Source of the DNA: Streptomyces sp. NBC_00094
Lineage (GTDB): Bacteria > Actinomycetota > Actinomycetes > Streptomycetales > Streptomycetaceae
Direction of reading: 5' to 3'
NCBI RefSeq assembly: GCF_026343125.1
Contig: NZ_JAPEMB010000001.1
Coordinates: 2,418,001 to 2,482,000, forward strand
Length of the DNA: 64,000 nt
The notes under the pieces were generated by a model. The model did no database searches, was not told the origin of the DNA, and saw only the letters and a program-made list of their open reading frames with translations. Every line of letters starts with the position of its first letter. Within the stretch, counting starts at the first letter, position 1. A program made the position numbers and the translations under genes. Of this stretch, positions 16,424-25,701 are shown one piece after another.

Positions 16424-17605
16424 GTGCCAGAACCCACGAACAACGCTCATCCGCACGCCGCGACCCTGAAGCGCCTCGAACAGTCCTCCGGGAGACTCGC
16501 CGCCGGCGCCATCGCCCGCATGGACGAGACGCTGCCGTGGTACCGGGCGATGCCGCCCGAGAACCGGTCGTGGATCGGCCTGGTCGCCCAGGCCGGCATC
16601 GCCGCGTTCACGGAGTGGTTCCGGCACCCCGAGACGCCGCAGGCGATCTCGACGGACGTCTTCGGGACCGCGCCCCGCGAGCTGACCCGGGCGATCACCC
16701 TGCGCCAGACCGTGGAGATGGTCCGCACCACGATCGAGGTCATGGAGTCGGCGATCGAGGAGGTCGCCGCCCCCGGCGACGAGTCCTTGCTCCGCGAGGC
16801 GCTGCTCGTCTACGCCCGGGAGATCGCCTTCGCCACCGCCCAGGTGTACGCGCAGGCCGCCGAGGCCCGGGGCGCGTGGGACGCGCGCCTGGAGTCGCTC
16901 GTGGTGAACGCGGTGCTCTCCGGCGAGGCCGACGAGGGTGCCGTCTCCCGCGCCGCCGCCCTCGGCTGGAACTCGCCCGAGCACGTCTGCGTGATCCTCG
17001 GCACCGCCCCCGACGGGGACAGCGAGCTGACCGTGGAGGCGATCCGCCGGGCCGCCCGGCACGCGAAGCTCCAGGTCCTCACCGGCGTCCTCGGCAACCG
17101 TCTCGTCGTCATCGCCGGCGGCAACGACAACCCCCTCGCGGTGGCGAAGTCGCTGATCGGTCCTTATGCGCCGGGCCCGGTCGTGGCCGGTCCCGTCGTC
17201 CCCGACCTGCTGGCCGCGACCCGCTCCGCGCAGGCCGCCGCGGCCGGCCTCAAGGCCTGCTCGGCCTGGCAGGACGCACCCCGCCCGGTCCTCGCCGACG
17301 ATCTCCTCCCGGAGCGCGCCATCGCCTCCGACCCTTCGGCGCGCGAGCAGCTGGTGGAGGAGATCTACAGACCGCTGGAGGAGGCCGGCTCGGCGCTCCT
17401 GGAGACGCTGAGTGTCTACCTGGAGCAGGCGAGCAGCCTCGAAGGCGCCGCTCGGATGCTCTTCGTGCACCCCAACACCGTGCGCTACCGGCTTCGACGT
17501 GTGACCGACGTCACCGGATGGTCACCCTCCGACGTCCGCTCCGCGTTCACGCTCCGGATCGCCCTCATTCTGGGACGCTTGGCCGACGGAGATCCGCAGT
17601 CCTAG
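16424..17605 (+). CDS. fasR: PucR/CdaR-family activator of the fab cluster
   Basis: The 393-residue regulator has an N-terminal all-helical domain, a central GGDEF-like CdaR domain (WNSPEHVCVILGTAP...LVVIAGGNDNP) and a C-terminal PucR-type HTH (LEGAARMLFVHPNTVRYRLR). Position and architecture match FasR of Streptomyces coelicolor, which activates fabD-fabH-acpP-fabF. It starts at GTG 16424 and ends 89 bases before fabD. An inverted repeat in that gap is a candidate binding site. Confidence 0.9.
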   Translation: MPEPTNNAHPHAATLKRLEQSSGRLAAGAIARMDETLPWYRAMPPENRSWIGLVAQAGIAAFTEWFRHPETPQAISTDVFGTAPRELTRAITLRQTVEMVRTTIEVMESAIEEVAAPGDESLLREALLVYAREIAFATAQVYAQAAEARGAWDARLESLVVNAVLSGEADEGAVSRAAALGWNSPEHVCVILGTAPDGDSELTVEAIRRAARHAKLQVLTGVLGNRLVVIAGGNDNPLAVAKSLIGPYAPGPVVAGPVVPDLLAATRSAQAAAAGLKACSAWQDAPRPVLADDLLPERAIASDPSAREQLVEEIYRPLEEAGSALLETLSVYLEQASSLEGAARMLFVHPNTVRYRLRRVTDVTGWSPSDVRSAFTLRIALILGRLADGDPQS

Positions 17606-17613
17606 ACTTTTGT

Positions 17614-17645
17614 CGAAGACCAACAATTCCCCCGACGGTTCTTCG
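17614..17645 (+). promoter_or_regulatory. Inverted repeat in the fasR-fabD gap
   Basis: CGAAGA (17614-17619) is mirrored by TCTTCG (17640-17645) across 20 bases. It is the only symmetrical element between fasR and fabD and lies just upstream of the likely fabD start, so it is a candidate FasR site. The arms are short. Confidence 0.35.
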
Positions 17646-17694
17646 TCCTTGTCCTCACGGGCGCTGGGAGCCGTCCGCAAGAGAGAGTGTGAGG

Positions 17695-18612
17695 GTGCTC
17701 GTACTCGTCGCTCCCGGCCAAGGCGCCCAGACGCCCGGCTTCCTGACCCCCTGGCTCGAACTCCCCGGCGCCGCCGACCGCATCGCGGCCTGGTCCGACG
17801 CCATCGGGCTCGACCTCGCCCACTACGGCACGAAGGCGGACGCGGACGAGATCCGTGACACCGCCGTGGCGCAGCCGCTGCTCGTCGCGGCCGGCCTGCT
17901 CTCGGCCGCCGCCCTCGGTGACGTCGCGCCCGGCGCCGTCGCCGGTCACAGCGTCGGCGAGTTCACCGCCGCCGCGTTCGCGGGCGTCCTCGACGACACC
18001 GCCGCGCTGCGGCTCGTCCGCACCCGTGGTCTCGCGATGGCCGAGGCCGCCGCGATCACCGCGACCGGCATGTCGGCGCTGCTCGGCGGCGACCCCGAGG
18101 TGACCGTCCCGCACCTGGAGAAGCTCGGCCTGACCGCGGCCAACGTGAACGGCGCGGGCCAGATCGTGGCCGCCGGCACCCTGGAGCAGCTGGCCGCGCT
18201 GGACGCGGACAAGCCGGAGGGCGTCCGCCGGGTCGTCGCGCTCAAGGTCGCCGGTGCCTTCCACACGCACCACATGGCGCCCGCGGTGGCGAAGCTGGAG
18301 GAGGCGGCCGCCGAGCTGTCCCCTGCGGACCCGACCGTGACGTACGTCTCCAACAAGGACGGCCAGGCCGTCGCCACCGGCGCCGAGGTCCTCGCGCGTC
18401 TCGTCGGCCAGGTCGCGAACCCGGTCCGCTGGGACCTGTGCATGGAGACCTTCCAGGGGCTCGGGGCGACCGCGCTGATCGAGGTGTGCCCGGGCGGCAC
18501 CCTCACCGGCATCGCCAAGCGCGCCATGCCCGGCGTGTCCACGGTTGCCCTCAAGACTCCCGACGACCTCGACGCGGCCCGTACGCTCATCGCCCAGCAC
18601 GCGGCCGTCTGA
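17695..18612 (+). CDS. fabD: Malonyl-CoA:ACP transacylase
   Basis: The 305-residue enzyme loads malonate from CoA onto the acyl carrier protein for fatty acid (and often polyketide) synthesis. Visible are GQGAQ near the N-terminus, the nucleophile in GHSVGE (Ser86) and the catalytic His190 in AFHTHHM. GTG 17695 gives the usual VLVLVAPGQG start, with GAGAGA seven bases upstream; GTG 17689 is in frame but too close to that purine run. It is the first gene of the fabD-fabH-acpP-fabF operon. Confidence 0.97.
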   Translation: MLVLVAPGQGAQTPGFLTPWLELPGAADRIAAWSDAIGLDLAHYGTKADADEIRDTAVAQPLLVAAGLLSAAALGDVAPGAVAGHSVGEFTAAAFAGVLDDTAALRLVRTRGLAMAEAAAITATGMSALLGGDPEVTVPHLEKLGLTAANVNGAGQIVAAGTLEQLAALDADKPEGVRRVVALKVAGAFHTHHMAPAVAKLEEAAAELSPADPTVTYVSNKDGQAVATGAEVLARLVGQVANPVRWDLCMETFQGLGATALIEVCPGGTLTGIAKRAMPGVSTVALKTPDDLDAARTLIAQHAAV

Positions 18613-18630
18613 GAAGGAGTGTCGAGAAGC

Positions 18631-19662
18631 ATGTCGAAGATCAAGCCCAGTAAGGGCGCCCCGTACGCGCGGATCCTGGGTGTCGGCGGCTACCGTCCGA
18701 CCCGGGTCGTGCCGAACGAGGTGATCCTCGAGAAGATCGACTCGTCCGACGAGTGGATCCGATCGCGCTCCGGCATCTCCACCCGTCACTGGGCCTCCCC
18801 GGAGGAGACCGTCACCGCCATGTCGGTGGAGGCCTCGGGCAAGGCCATCGCCGACGCCGGGATCACCCCGGAGCAGATCGGCGCCGTGATCGTCTCCACG
18901 GTCTCGCACTTCAAGCAGACCCCGGCCGTCGCCACCGAGATCGCCGACAAGGTCGGCGCCGGCAAGCCGGCCGCGTTCGACATCTCCGCCGGCTGCGCGG
19001 GCTTCGGCTACGGCCTGACCCTCGCCAAGGGCATGATCGTCGAGGGTTCGGCCGAGTACGTCCTCGTCATCGGCGTGGAGCGGCTCAGCGACCTGACGGA
19101 CCTGGAGGACCGCGCGACGGCCTTCCTGTTCGGCGACGGCGCCGGTGCCGTGATCGTCGGCCCCTCGGACGAGCCGCACATCGGCCCCACCGTCTGGGGT
19201 TCCGAGGGCGACAAGTCCGAGACGATCAAGCAGACCGTGCCGTGGAACGAGTTCCACGGCGGCGACGTCTCGCAGCTGCCTCTGAACGAGGCCGGCGAGA
19301 TCAAGTTCCCCGCCATCACGCAGGAGGGTCAGGCGGTCTTCCGCTGGGCCGTCTTCGAGATGGCGAAGGTAGCCCAGCAGGCGCTGGACGCCGCCGGTAT
19401 CACGGCGGACGACCTGGACGTCTTCATCCCGCACCAGGCGAACATGCGGATCATCGACTCGATGGTGAAGACTCTGAAGCTGCCGGCGCACGTCACGGTC
19501 GCCCGTGACGTGGAAACCACCGGCAACACCTCGGCCGCCTCGATTCCGCTCGCGATGGAGCGGCTCCTGGCGACCGGGAAGGCGAAGAGCGGCGACACCG
19601 CGCTCGTCATCGGCTTCGGGGCGGGTCTCGTCTACGCCGCGACGGTCGTTACCCTCCCCTAG
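18631..19662 (+). CDS. fabH: 3-oxoacyl-ACP synthase III
   Basis: The 343-residue enzyme condenses a starter acyl-CoA with malonyl-ACP. The Cys-His-Asn triad is clear: Cys122 (SAGCAGFGYG), His268 (PHQANMRI) and Asn299 (TTGNTSAAS). In streptomycetes this enzyme accepts branched starters and so sets the branched fatty acid profile. GGAG lies eleven bases before ATG 18631. It is the second gene of the operon, 18 bases after fabD. Confidence 0.97.
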   Translation: MSKIKPSKGAPYARILGVGGYRPTRVVPNEVILEKIDSSDEWIRSRSGISTRHWASPEETVTAMSVEASGKAIADAGITPEQIGAVIVSTVSHFKQTPAVATEIADKVGAGKPAAFDISAGCAGFGYGLTLAKGMIVEGSAEYVLVIGVERLSDLTDLEDRATAFLFGDGAGAVIVGPSDEPHIGPTVWGSEGDKSETIKQTVPWNEFHGGDVSQLPLNEAGEIKFPAITQEGQAVFRWAVFEMAKVAQQALDAAGITADDLDVFIPHQANMRIIDSMVKTLKLPAHVTVARDVETTGNTSAASIPLAMERLLATGKAKSGDTALVIGFGAGLVYAATVVTLP

Positions 19663-19719
19663 GCACCCGGATCCTCCGGAAGCCCCTTTACCGAAGTAAC
19701 CGCAAGAAGGAGCGCCACC

Positions 19720-19968
19720 ATGGCTCACACCCAGGAGCAGATCGTCGAGGGTCTCGCCGAGATCGTCAACGAGATCGCCGGTATCCCGACCGAGGACGTC
19801 CAGCTGGACAAGTCCTTCACCGATGACCTGGACGTCGACTCCCTGTCCATGGTCGAGGTCGTCGTCGCCGCCGAAGAGCGCTTCGACGTCAAGATCCCGG
19901 ACGAGGACGTCAAGAACCTCAAGACGGTCGGCGACGCTGCCGACTACATCCTGAAGCACCAGGCCTGA
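19720..19968 (+). CDS. acpP: Acyl carrier protein
   Basis: The 82-residue acidic helical protein carries growing acyl chains on a phosphopantetheine attached to Ser41 in DDLDVDSLSMVEV. AAGGAG lies upstream of ATG 19720. It sits between fabH and fabF, the order usual in Streptomyces, and length is standard for primary-metabolism ACPs. Confidence 0.97.
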   Translation: MAHTQEQIVEGLAEIVNEIAGIPTEDVQLDKSFTDDLDVDSLSMVEVVVAAEERFDVKIPDEDVKNLKTVGDAADYILKHQA

Positions 19969-20047
19969 TTCGGCCCCTGCTGACTCGGTCCGCCACCCGG
20001 CGGTGGCGCCGTATTCCGACCATCACACACATGGAGAACGAATTCCT

Positions 20048-21310
20048 GTGAGCTCGACCAATCGCACCGTGGTCGTCACCGGTATCGGCGCAACCACACC
20101 GCTGGGTGGCGACTCCGCATCGACCTGGGAAGGTCTGATCGCGGGACGCTCCGGCGTCAAGCCCCTGGAGGGCGAGCGCTTCGCCGAACTGCCCGTCCAG
20201 ATCGCCGCGACGATCGCCGTCGAACCCGGCGAGGTTCTTCCCCGCCCGCTGGCCCGCAAGCTGGACCGCTCGGCGCAGTTCGCGCTGATCGCGGCCCGCG
20301 AGGCGTGGGCCGACGCGGGCTACACCGCCCCTGCGGGTGAGGACGAGCGGATCGCGCCCGAGCGGCTCGGTTCCGTCATCGCCTCCGGCATCGGCGGTGT
20401 CACCACGCTGCTCGACCAGTACGACGTGCTGAAGGAGAAGGGCGTCCGCCGCGTCTCCCCGCACACCGTGCCCATGCTCATGCCGAACAGCCCCTCCGCG
20501 AACGTGGGTCTGGAGGTGAACGCCCGGGCGGGCGTCCACACCCCGGTCTCCGCCTGCGCGTCGGGTGCCGAGGCGATCGGCTACGCCGTCGAGATGATCC
20601 GTACCGGCCGGGCCGACGTGGTCGTGGCCGGCGGTACCGAGGCCGCGATCCACCCGCTGCCGATCGCCGCCTTCGCCAACATGATGGCGATGTCCAAGAG
20701 CAACGACGAGCCGACGAAGGCCTCGCGTCCGTACGACACGGGCCGTGACGGCTTCGTGCTCGGCGAGGGCGCGGGCGTCGTGGTCCTGGAGTCCGAGGAG
20801 CACGCGAAGGCGCGCGGCGCGCGCATCTACTGCGAGGTCATCGGCCAGGGCCTGTCGGCCGACAGCCACCACATCGCGCAGCCCGAGCCGACCGGCCGGG
20901 GCATCGCCGCCGCGATGCAGAACCTGCTCGACTCGACGGACCTCAAGCCGTCCGAGGTCGTCCACCTCAACGCGCACGCCACGTCGACGCCGCAGGGCGA
21001 CGTCGCCGAGATCAAGGCGCTGCGGAAGGTCCTGGGCGACGATCTCGACCACGTCGCGATCTCCGCGACCAAGTCGATGACCGGCCACCTCCTGGGCGGT
21101 GCGGGCGGCATCGAGACCGTCGCGACGGTCCTGGCGCTCCACAACCGTCTGGCCCCGCCGACGATCAACATCGACGACCTGGACCCCGAGGTCGACGCGG
21201 ACATCGTCCGCGGCGAGCCCCGCGAGCTCCCCCAGGGCACGATCGCCGCGATCAACAACTCGTTCGGTTTCGGCGGCCACAACGTGGTCCTGGCGTTCCG
21301 CACGGTCTGA
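20048..21310 (+). CDS. fabF: 3-oxoacyl-ACP synthase II
   Basis: The 420-residue elongating ketosynthase has Cys170 (VSACASGAEA), His310 (LNAHATSTPQGD) and His347 (TKSMTGHLLGGAG), the standard Cys-His-His triad, and the C-terminal NNSFGFGGHN. GTG 20048 is preceded by GGAG eleven bases upstream. It is the last gene of the operon and is closed by a strong hairpin terminator 12 bases after its stop codon. Confidence 0.97.
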   Translation: MSSTNRTVVVTGIGATTPLGGDSASTWEGLIAGRSGVKPLEGERFAELPVQIAATIAVEPGEVLPRPLARKLDRSAQFALIAAREAWADAGYTAPAGEDERIAPERLGSVIASGIGGVTTLLDQYDVLKEKGVRRVSPHTVPMLMPNSPSANVGLEVNARAGVHTPVSACASGAEAIGYAVEMIRTGRADVVVAGGTEAAIHPLPIAAFANMMAMSKSNDEPTKASRPYDTGRDGFVLGEGAGVVVLESEEHAKARGARIYCEVIGQGLSADSHHIAQPEPTGRGIAAAMQNLLDSTDLKPSEVVHLNAHATSTPQGDVAEIKALRKVLGDDLDHVAISATKSMTGHLLGGAGGIETVATVLALHNRLAPPTINIDDLDPEVDADIVRGEPRELPQGTIAAINNSFGFGGHNVVLAFRTV

Positions 21311-21322
21311 TCCACGCCTGAC

Positions 21323-21367
21323 GACTGAGGCCCGTCCCCCTTCCTGGAAGGGGGACGGGCCTCAGTC
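21323..21367 (+). terminator. Strong terminator of the fab operon
   Basis: A perfect 20-bp stem (21323-21342 with 21348-21367, GACTGAGGCCCGTCCCCCTT and its complement) encloses a CCTGG loop and is followed by TTATTT. Confidence 0.9.
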
Positions 21368-21535
21368 TTATTTACGGACAAGACGTACGAACTGGTGCGC
21401 GTGTCGCCCCTCTGACGAGGTGGAGGCCCGTGTGATGCTGACGCCCGTGCCGCCACCCGGCCCACTCCTGGTGGCGGCCCCGTACGGTCGGCGACAGGTG
21501 CCGACCGGGAACTCCGCCCCCGAGAGGCGTCACAT

Positions 21536-23824
21536 ATGATCCGTCGTCACCAACTGGGTGGGCGAACAGGCCGCATCCTGCTGCCCGTGCTGGGCGCCGT
21601 CGCGGTGGCCGCGCTGACACTGGGAACACCGTCGGGGGCGAGCGCCGGCCAGGCGGTCCGACGCGGGGCCGGGACCGAGCGGCCGATCGGCCCGGACCCG
21701 ATGGTCACCCTGCTCACGCACGGCAACCTGACGATGGCCTCCAACTCGGTGCTGACCTGCGACTCGAGCGACGGCACCGTCTGCTCCGACACCGAGGGCT
21801 CCAACAACGGCCGGACCATGTTCGTGAAGTCCGACCCCAACGCCCCGGGGCCCAACGCGTCCTCCGCGCAGCTGGTGATCCCGGCGGGCGCCACCGTCCT
21901 GTCCGCGCGGCTCTACTGGCAGTTCAACCCGACCGGTACGAGCACCAACGGCACCTCCGGCGACCTCGCCAAGGGCGACAAGGTGTCCTGGAAGGTCCCC
22001 GGGTCCGGCGACTACCAGCAGGTCACCGCGGACACCTACGACTACTTCGACCAGAAGGTCGGCGGTACGCCGCCCGAGCCGCTGATGGCCGCCGGCGCCG
22101 TCAAGGACGTCACGGCCGAGGTCAAGGCGGCGGGAGCGGGGACGTACACCGTCGCCGACATCCAGGCCTGCAGCGGACGCTCCTCCGCCCAGAACGACGG
22201 CGGCAACAACGTCGGCTGCTGGGGCGGCTGGTCACTGGTCGTCGCCTACGAGGACCCCGCGGAGCCCCTGCGCTACCTCCAGGTCTGGGACGGCTACCAG
22301 CTGCTGCGCGACCCCGACAACCTCGCCACCCTCACCCTGGCCGGGATCCGGACGCCGGCCGGCGGCCCGGCGGCGGCCACGATGGGCGTCACCGTCGGGG
22401 ACGGCGACGCACCGATCGCCGGTGACCAGGCCCTGGTCGGCTCCGAGGAGGGCGACCTCACCGAGCTGCTCATGCCCGGCCCGACCGGTATCGGCACCGA
22501 CAACGCCTTCACCAGTCGGATCGACGAGGTCGCCGCCGACGGCACCGGCGCCAACATCACCACCCGCGCCCCGGCCCCGGTCAACAACTACGGCTACGAC
22601 GCCCGCGTCCTCGACGTGACCGGCAAGATCCCCGCCGACAGCAGCCAGGTCCTGCTGCGGATCAACGGCGCGGGCGACGCCCTGGAACCCCAGGCCGTCT
22701 GGCTGGCCCTCGAGGCCCGCGAGCCCGACCTGCAGCTCACCAAGGCCAACGAACCGGCCGGCAACACCAGCGACAGCCCTCCCGGCCTGGTCGACCCCGG
22801 CGACACCATCACCTACACCTTCACGCTCGCCAACAAGCGGCCCGACGGCGGCACCAGCGACCTGGACACGGCCACCGGCGTCACCCTCACCGACGAGCTG
22901 CCCGCCGGCACCTCGTACGTCGACGGCTCGAACCCCGACTGCGCCGCAACGGGGTCCACCGTCACCTGCACCTCCGCCGACCTCGCACCCGGTGCGTCCC
23001 GTACCGTCTCGTTCAAGGCGAAGGTCGCGGCCGACACCGCCCCGGGCACGAAGCTGGACGACACCGCGACGGTCGCCTTCGAGGGCAAGCAGACGGGCCG
23101 CGAGCAGAAGCGCACCAGCAACACCGTGCGCAACACGGTGTCCTCCAAGCCCGGCTACGTCATCAAGAAGACCGCCGACCGCACCAGCGCCGCCCCCGGC
23201 GACAAGGTCACGTACCGGATCGATGTCACCAACAGCGGTAACACCGGGCTGAGTCGGCTGACCGTCACCGACGACCTCAGCGACCTGCTGGACGACGCGA
23301 CCTACGACGACGACGCCACCGCCACCAGCGGCACCACGGACTACACCGCCCCGAGACTCAGCTGGACCGGTGACCTGGGGGTCGGCGAGAGCGCCCGGCT
23401 GACCTACACCGTCACGGTCGAGGAGCCGGCCGCCGGCGACCAGCAGATGACCAACACCGTGGTGGGCGACCTGCCCGGCGGCAACTGCACGGCCGGCGGC
23501 AGCGACCCGGACTGCACCACCACGACCGAGGTCGTCGTGCCCCCGACGCCGACGCCCACGCCCACCCCCACGGAGCCCACCCCCACGCCCACGGAGCCCA
23601 CGCCGACACCCACGCCCACAGAGCCCACGCCCACGCCCGAGCCGAGCACGTCCACCGGCGGCCCGGCTCCGACGGAGAGCGGCGCCCCGGGCCCGGGCCC
23701 TGACGTGCTCCCCGACACCGGGTCACTCGCAGGACCGGCCGCCATCGCCGCCACGATCGCCGTCGTCCTCGGTGGCGTCCTGGCCTTCGCGGCCCGACGC
23801 CGGAACCGGAGCAACCACTCCTGA
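21536..23824 (+). CDS. Surface protein with DUF11 repeats and LPDTG anchor
   Basis: The 762-residue exported protein has a signal peptide ending near ASAG (about residue 38), an N-terminal domain of about 350 residues with several Cys, two DUF11-type beta-sandwich repeats (about 400-530 and 545-650; PGDTITYTFTLANK and PGDKVTYRIDVTNSG), a Pro-Thr spacer built from PTPTPTEP units, and a cell-wall sorting signal: LPDTG, a hydrophobic helix and RRRNRSNHS. It should be linked to the wall by sortase. GAGAGG precedes ATG 21536. No sortase gene lies in the window. Binding role is unknown. Confidence 0.88.
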   Translation: MIRRHQLGGRTGRILLPVLGAVAVAALTLGTPSGASAGQAVRRGAGTERPIGPDPMVTLLTHGNLTMASNSVLTCDSSDGTVCSDTEGSNNGRTMFVKSDPNAPGPNASSAQLVIPAGATVLSARLYWQFNPTGTSTNGTSGDLAKGDKVSWKVPGSGDYQQVTADTYDYFDQKVGGTPPEPLMAAGAVKDVTAEVKAAGAGTYTVADIQACSGRSSAQNDGGNNVGCWGGWSLVVAYEDPAEPLRYLQVWDGYQLLRDPDNLATLTLAGIRTPAGGPAAATMGVTVGDGDAPIAGDQALVGSEEGDLTELLMPGPTGIGTDNAFTSRIDEVAADGTGANITTRAPAPVNNYGYDARVLDVTGKIPADSSQVLLRINGAGDALEPQAVWLALEAREPDLQLTKANEPAGNTSDSPPGLVDPGDTITYTFTLANKRPDGGTSDLDTATGVTLTDELPAGTSYVDGSNPDCAATGSTVTCTSADLAPGASRTVSFKAKVAADTAPGTKLDDTATVAFEGKQTGREQKRTSNTVRNTVSSKPGYVIKKTADRTSAAPGDKVTYRIDVTNSGNTGLSRLTVTDDLSDLLDDATYDDDATATSGTTDYTAPRLSWTGDLGVGESARLTYTVTVEEPAAGDQQMTNTVVGDLPGGNCTAGGSDPDCTTTTEVVVPPTPTPTPTPTEPTPTPTEPTPTPTPTEPTPTPEPSTSTGGPAPTESGAPGPGPDVLPDTGSLAGPAAIAATIAVVLGGVLAFAARRRNRSNHS

Positions 23825-23836
23825 CCCCCGCGCATG

Positions 23837-23876
23837 ACGCCGACGGCCTCGCCCAGCAGGGCGGGGCCGTCGGCGT
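23837..23876. terminator. Bidirectional terminator
   Basis: ACGCCGACGGCC (23837-23848) pairs perfectly with GGCCGTCGGCGT (23865-23876), with further pairing inside. It sits between the converging surface-protein and DUF3145 genes. Confidence 0.75.
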
Positions 23877-23893
23877 GTACGGGGAGCGGAGGC

Positions 23894-24388
23894 TCAGACG
23901 ACCTGGTGGAGCCAGCGCACCGGGGCGCCCTCGCCCGCGTACCGGAAGGGCTCCAGTTCGTCGTCCCAGGGCTTCCCGAGGAGCTTCGCGACCTCGGCCT
24001 CCAGGTTCGTCTCGCCCTGGAGGGAGCGCGCCAGAGCGGCCCGCAGCCGGTCCTCGGGGATCAGGATGTCGCCGTGCATTCCGGTGACGGCGTGGAAGAT
24101 GCCCAGGTCGGGGGTGGCGCTGTAGCGCTCGCCCTCGGCGGTGGGGCAGGGTTCCGCGGTCACCTCGAAGCGGAGCATCTGCCAGCCGCGCAGCGCGGAG
24201 GCGAGTCTGGAGGCGGTGCCCGTCTGGCCCTTCCAGGAGAACTCGGCTCTCCAGGTGCCGGGGGACGCCGGCTGGCGGATCCAGTCGAGCTGGACTCTCA
24301 CACCGAGGACACCCGCGACCGCCCATTCGACGTGCGGGCACAGCGCGCGCGGTGCGGAGTGTACGTACAGGACTCCACGTGTCGTCAC
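23894..24388 (-). CDS. DUF3145 protein
   Basis: The 164-residue protein is a highly conserved actinobacterial orphan family. Hallmarks are RGVLYVHSAPRALCPHVEWA at the N-terminus, WIRQPASPGTWRAE, and the C-terminal LGKPWDDELEPFRYAGEGA. No signal peptide or membrane segment is seen, and no function is known to me. GTG 24388 is supported by GGAGG five bases upstream; the longer open frame to 24472 lacks such support. The 259-base gap to the next gene is relatively AT-rich and should hold promoters for both divergent genes, but I could not assign clear boxes. Confidence 0.9.
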   Translation of the reverse strand: MTTRGVLYVHSAPRALCPHVEWAVAGVLGVRVQLDWIRQPASPGTWRAEFSWKGQTGTASRLASALRGWQMLRFEVTAEPCPTAEGERYSATPDLGIFHAVTGMHGDILIPEDRLRAALARSLQGETNLEAEVAKLLGKPWDDELEPFRYAGEGAPVRWLHQVV

Positions 24389-24647
24389 CGGGACCTCCAG
24401 TGTGGGACGAGGTTCGCCTTTCCCAGCGGCCTCAGTAAACAGCATCAGGAGCAAAACATCGCAAACCCTCAAAAAGGGGACAGCATGTGACGTGATGTAA
24501 TTTACCGGAGCCGGTCGGCAAAGGTGCCTCTGGTTCGACGGGGGAAAAGCTACCGTGCCGCACCGTCATCGGTGTGACGTACGGTCGGTCCGGGGGCCGG
24601 TGAACACGAACCTTTCACCCGCCAGGACGCCGAAGGAGGGGCCGAGG

Positions 24648-25634
24648 ATGCGCGGCCGACGCAGATTCCGTACCGCTGTCGTCTCCGCCACGGCGGTACT
24701 GCTGTGCGCGGGGGTGCTCTCCGGCTGTACGGCGGGAGGCCCGGACGCGACGGCGGAGCCGAGTGGAAAGGCGGCGGCGAGACCGACGCCGGATCCGCAT
24801 GCGACCCAGACCCCGACCCTACCCCTGACTCCGACTCCGATCCCGACCCCGACCCTGCCCCTGACTCCGAATCCGACTCCGCCCCCGAATCCGCTGTGGG
24901 ACGTCTCCCCCGGTTCCGTCGCCGCCGTCGGTGATTCCGTCACCCGCGCCTTCGACGCCTGTGCGGTCCTGGCGGACTGCCCCGAAGTGTCCTGGGCGAC
25001 GGGGACGGACACCGCCGTCAACAGCCTGGCGCTGCGGCTGCTCGGCCCCGAGAAGGTGGCCACCCGGAGCTGGAACCTGGCGCGGACGGGTGCGCGGATG
25101 GCCGAGCTGCCGGAGCAGATGGCCGGGGCCGCGGCCGAGAAGCCGGAGTTGGTGACGGTGATGATGGGCGCCAACGACGCCTGCCGGGCCACGCCCGAGC
25201 TCATGACCCCGGTCGCCGACTTCCGTTTCTCCTTCGAGACGGCCCTCGCCCGGCTGCGGGCCGACGCGCCGAAGGCGCAGGTGTACGTGTCGAGCGTGCC
25301 GGACCTGAAGCACCTGTGGTCGACGGGGCGGCTCAGCCCCGCGGGCCTGAAGGTGTGGAAGCTGGGGATCTGCGGCTCGATGCTGGCGGACGCGGAGGAC
25401 CTGGGCCCGGCGGCGGAGCGGCGGCGGGCCACGGTGCGGGAGCGGGTGGTGGCGTACAACAAGGTCCTGGAGGAGGTCTGCGCCGAGGACGAGCGGTGCC
25501 GGTACGACGACGGCGCGGTCTTCGGTTTCCGCTTCGCCGGCGGACAGCTGAGCCCCTGGGACTGGTTCCATCCGAGCAGGGACGGGCAGGCGCGGCTCGC
25601 GGAGCTGGCGTACCGGAGGATCACGAAGGAGTGA
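24648..25634 (+). CDS. SGNH-hydrolase lipoprotein
   Basis: The 328-residue protein has a signal peptide with lipobox LSGC, a Pro-Thr linker (repeating TPTLPLTP and PNPTPPP) at about 45-85, and a GDSL/SGNH hydrolase domain: Ser in AVGDSVT, Gly in ARTGARM, Asn in MGANDACR, and the Asp/His pair in DWFHPSRDG. It is therefore a surface-tethered esterase or lipase-like enzyme of unknown substrate. GAAGGAGGG lies seven bases before ATG 24648. Confidence 0.88.
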   Translation: MRGRRRFRTAVVSATAVLLCAGVLSGCTAGGPDATAEPSGKAAARPTPDPHATQTPTLPLTPTPIPTPTLPLTPNPTPPPNPLWDVSPGSVAAVGDSVTRAFDACAVLADCPEVSWATGTDTAVNSLALRLLGPEKVATRSWNLARTGARMAELPEQMAGAAAEKPELVTVMMGANDACRATPELMTPVADFRFSFETALARLRADAPKAQVYVSSVPDLKHLWSTGRLSPAGLKVWKLGICGSMLADAEDLGPAAERRRATVRERVVAYNKVLEEVCAEDERCRYDDGAVFGFRFAGGQLSPWDWFHPSRDGQARLAELAYRRITKE

Positions 25635-25674
25635 GGAGCCCCGGGACGGTTGTCAGGTTCCGTCCCGGGGCTCC
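25635..25674. terminator. Bidirectional terminator
   Basis: A perfect 15-bp stem (25635-25649 with 25660-25674, GGAGCCCCGGGACGG and complement) lies directly after the SGNH gene stop and before the end of the converging GH3 gene. Confidence 0.8.
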
Positions 25675-25701
25675 GGTCTCAGGGGTTCAGGAGGTCGGGG
25701 A

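Noticed and set aside
23560..23650. Possible CRISPR or regulatory repeats in CCCACGCC-type sequence
   Set aside because: It is the codons of a Pro-Thr cell-wall spacer within the LPDTG protein.
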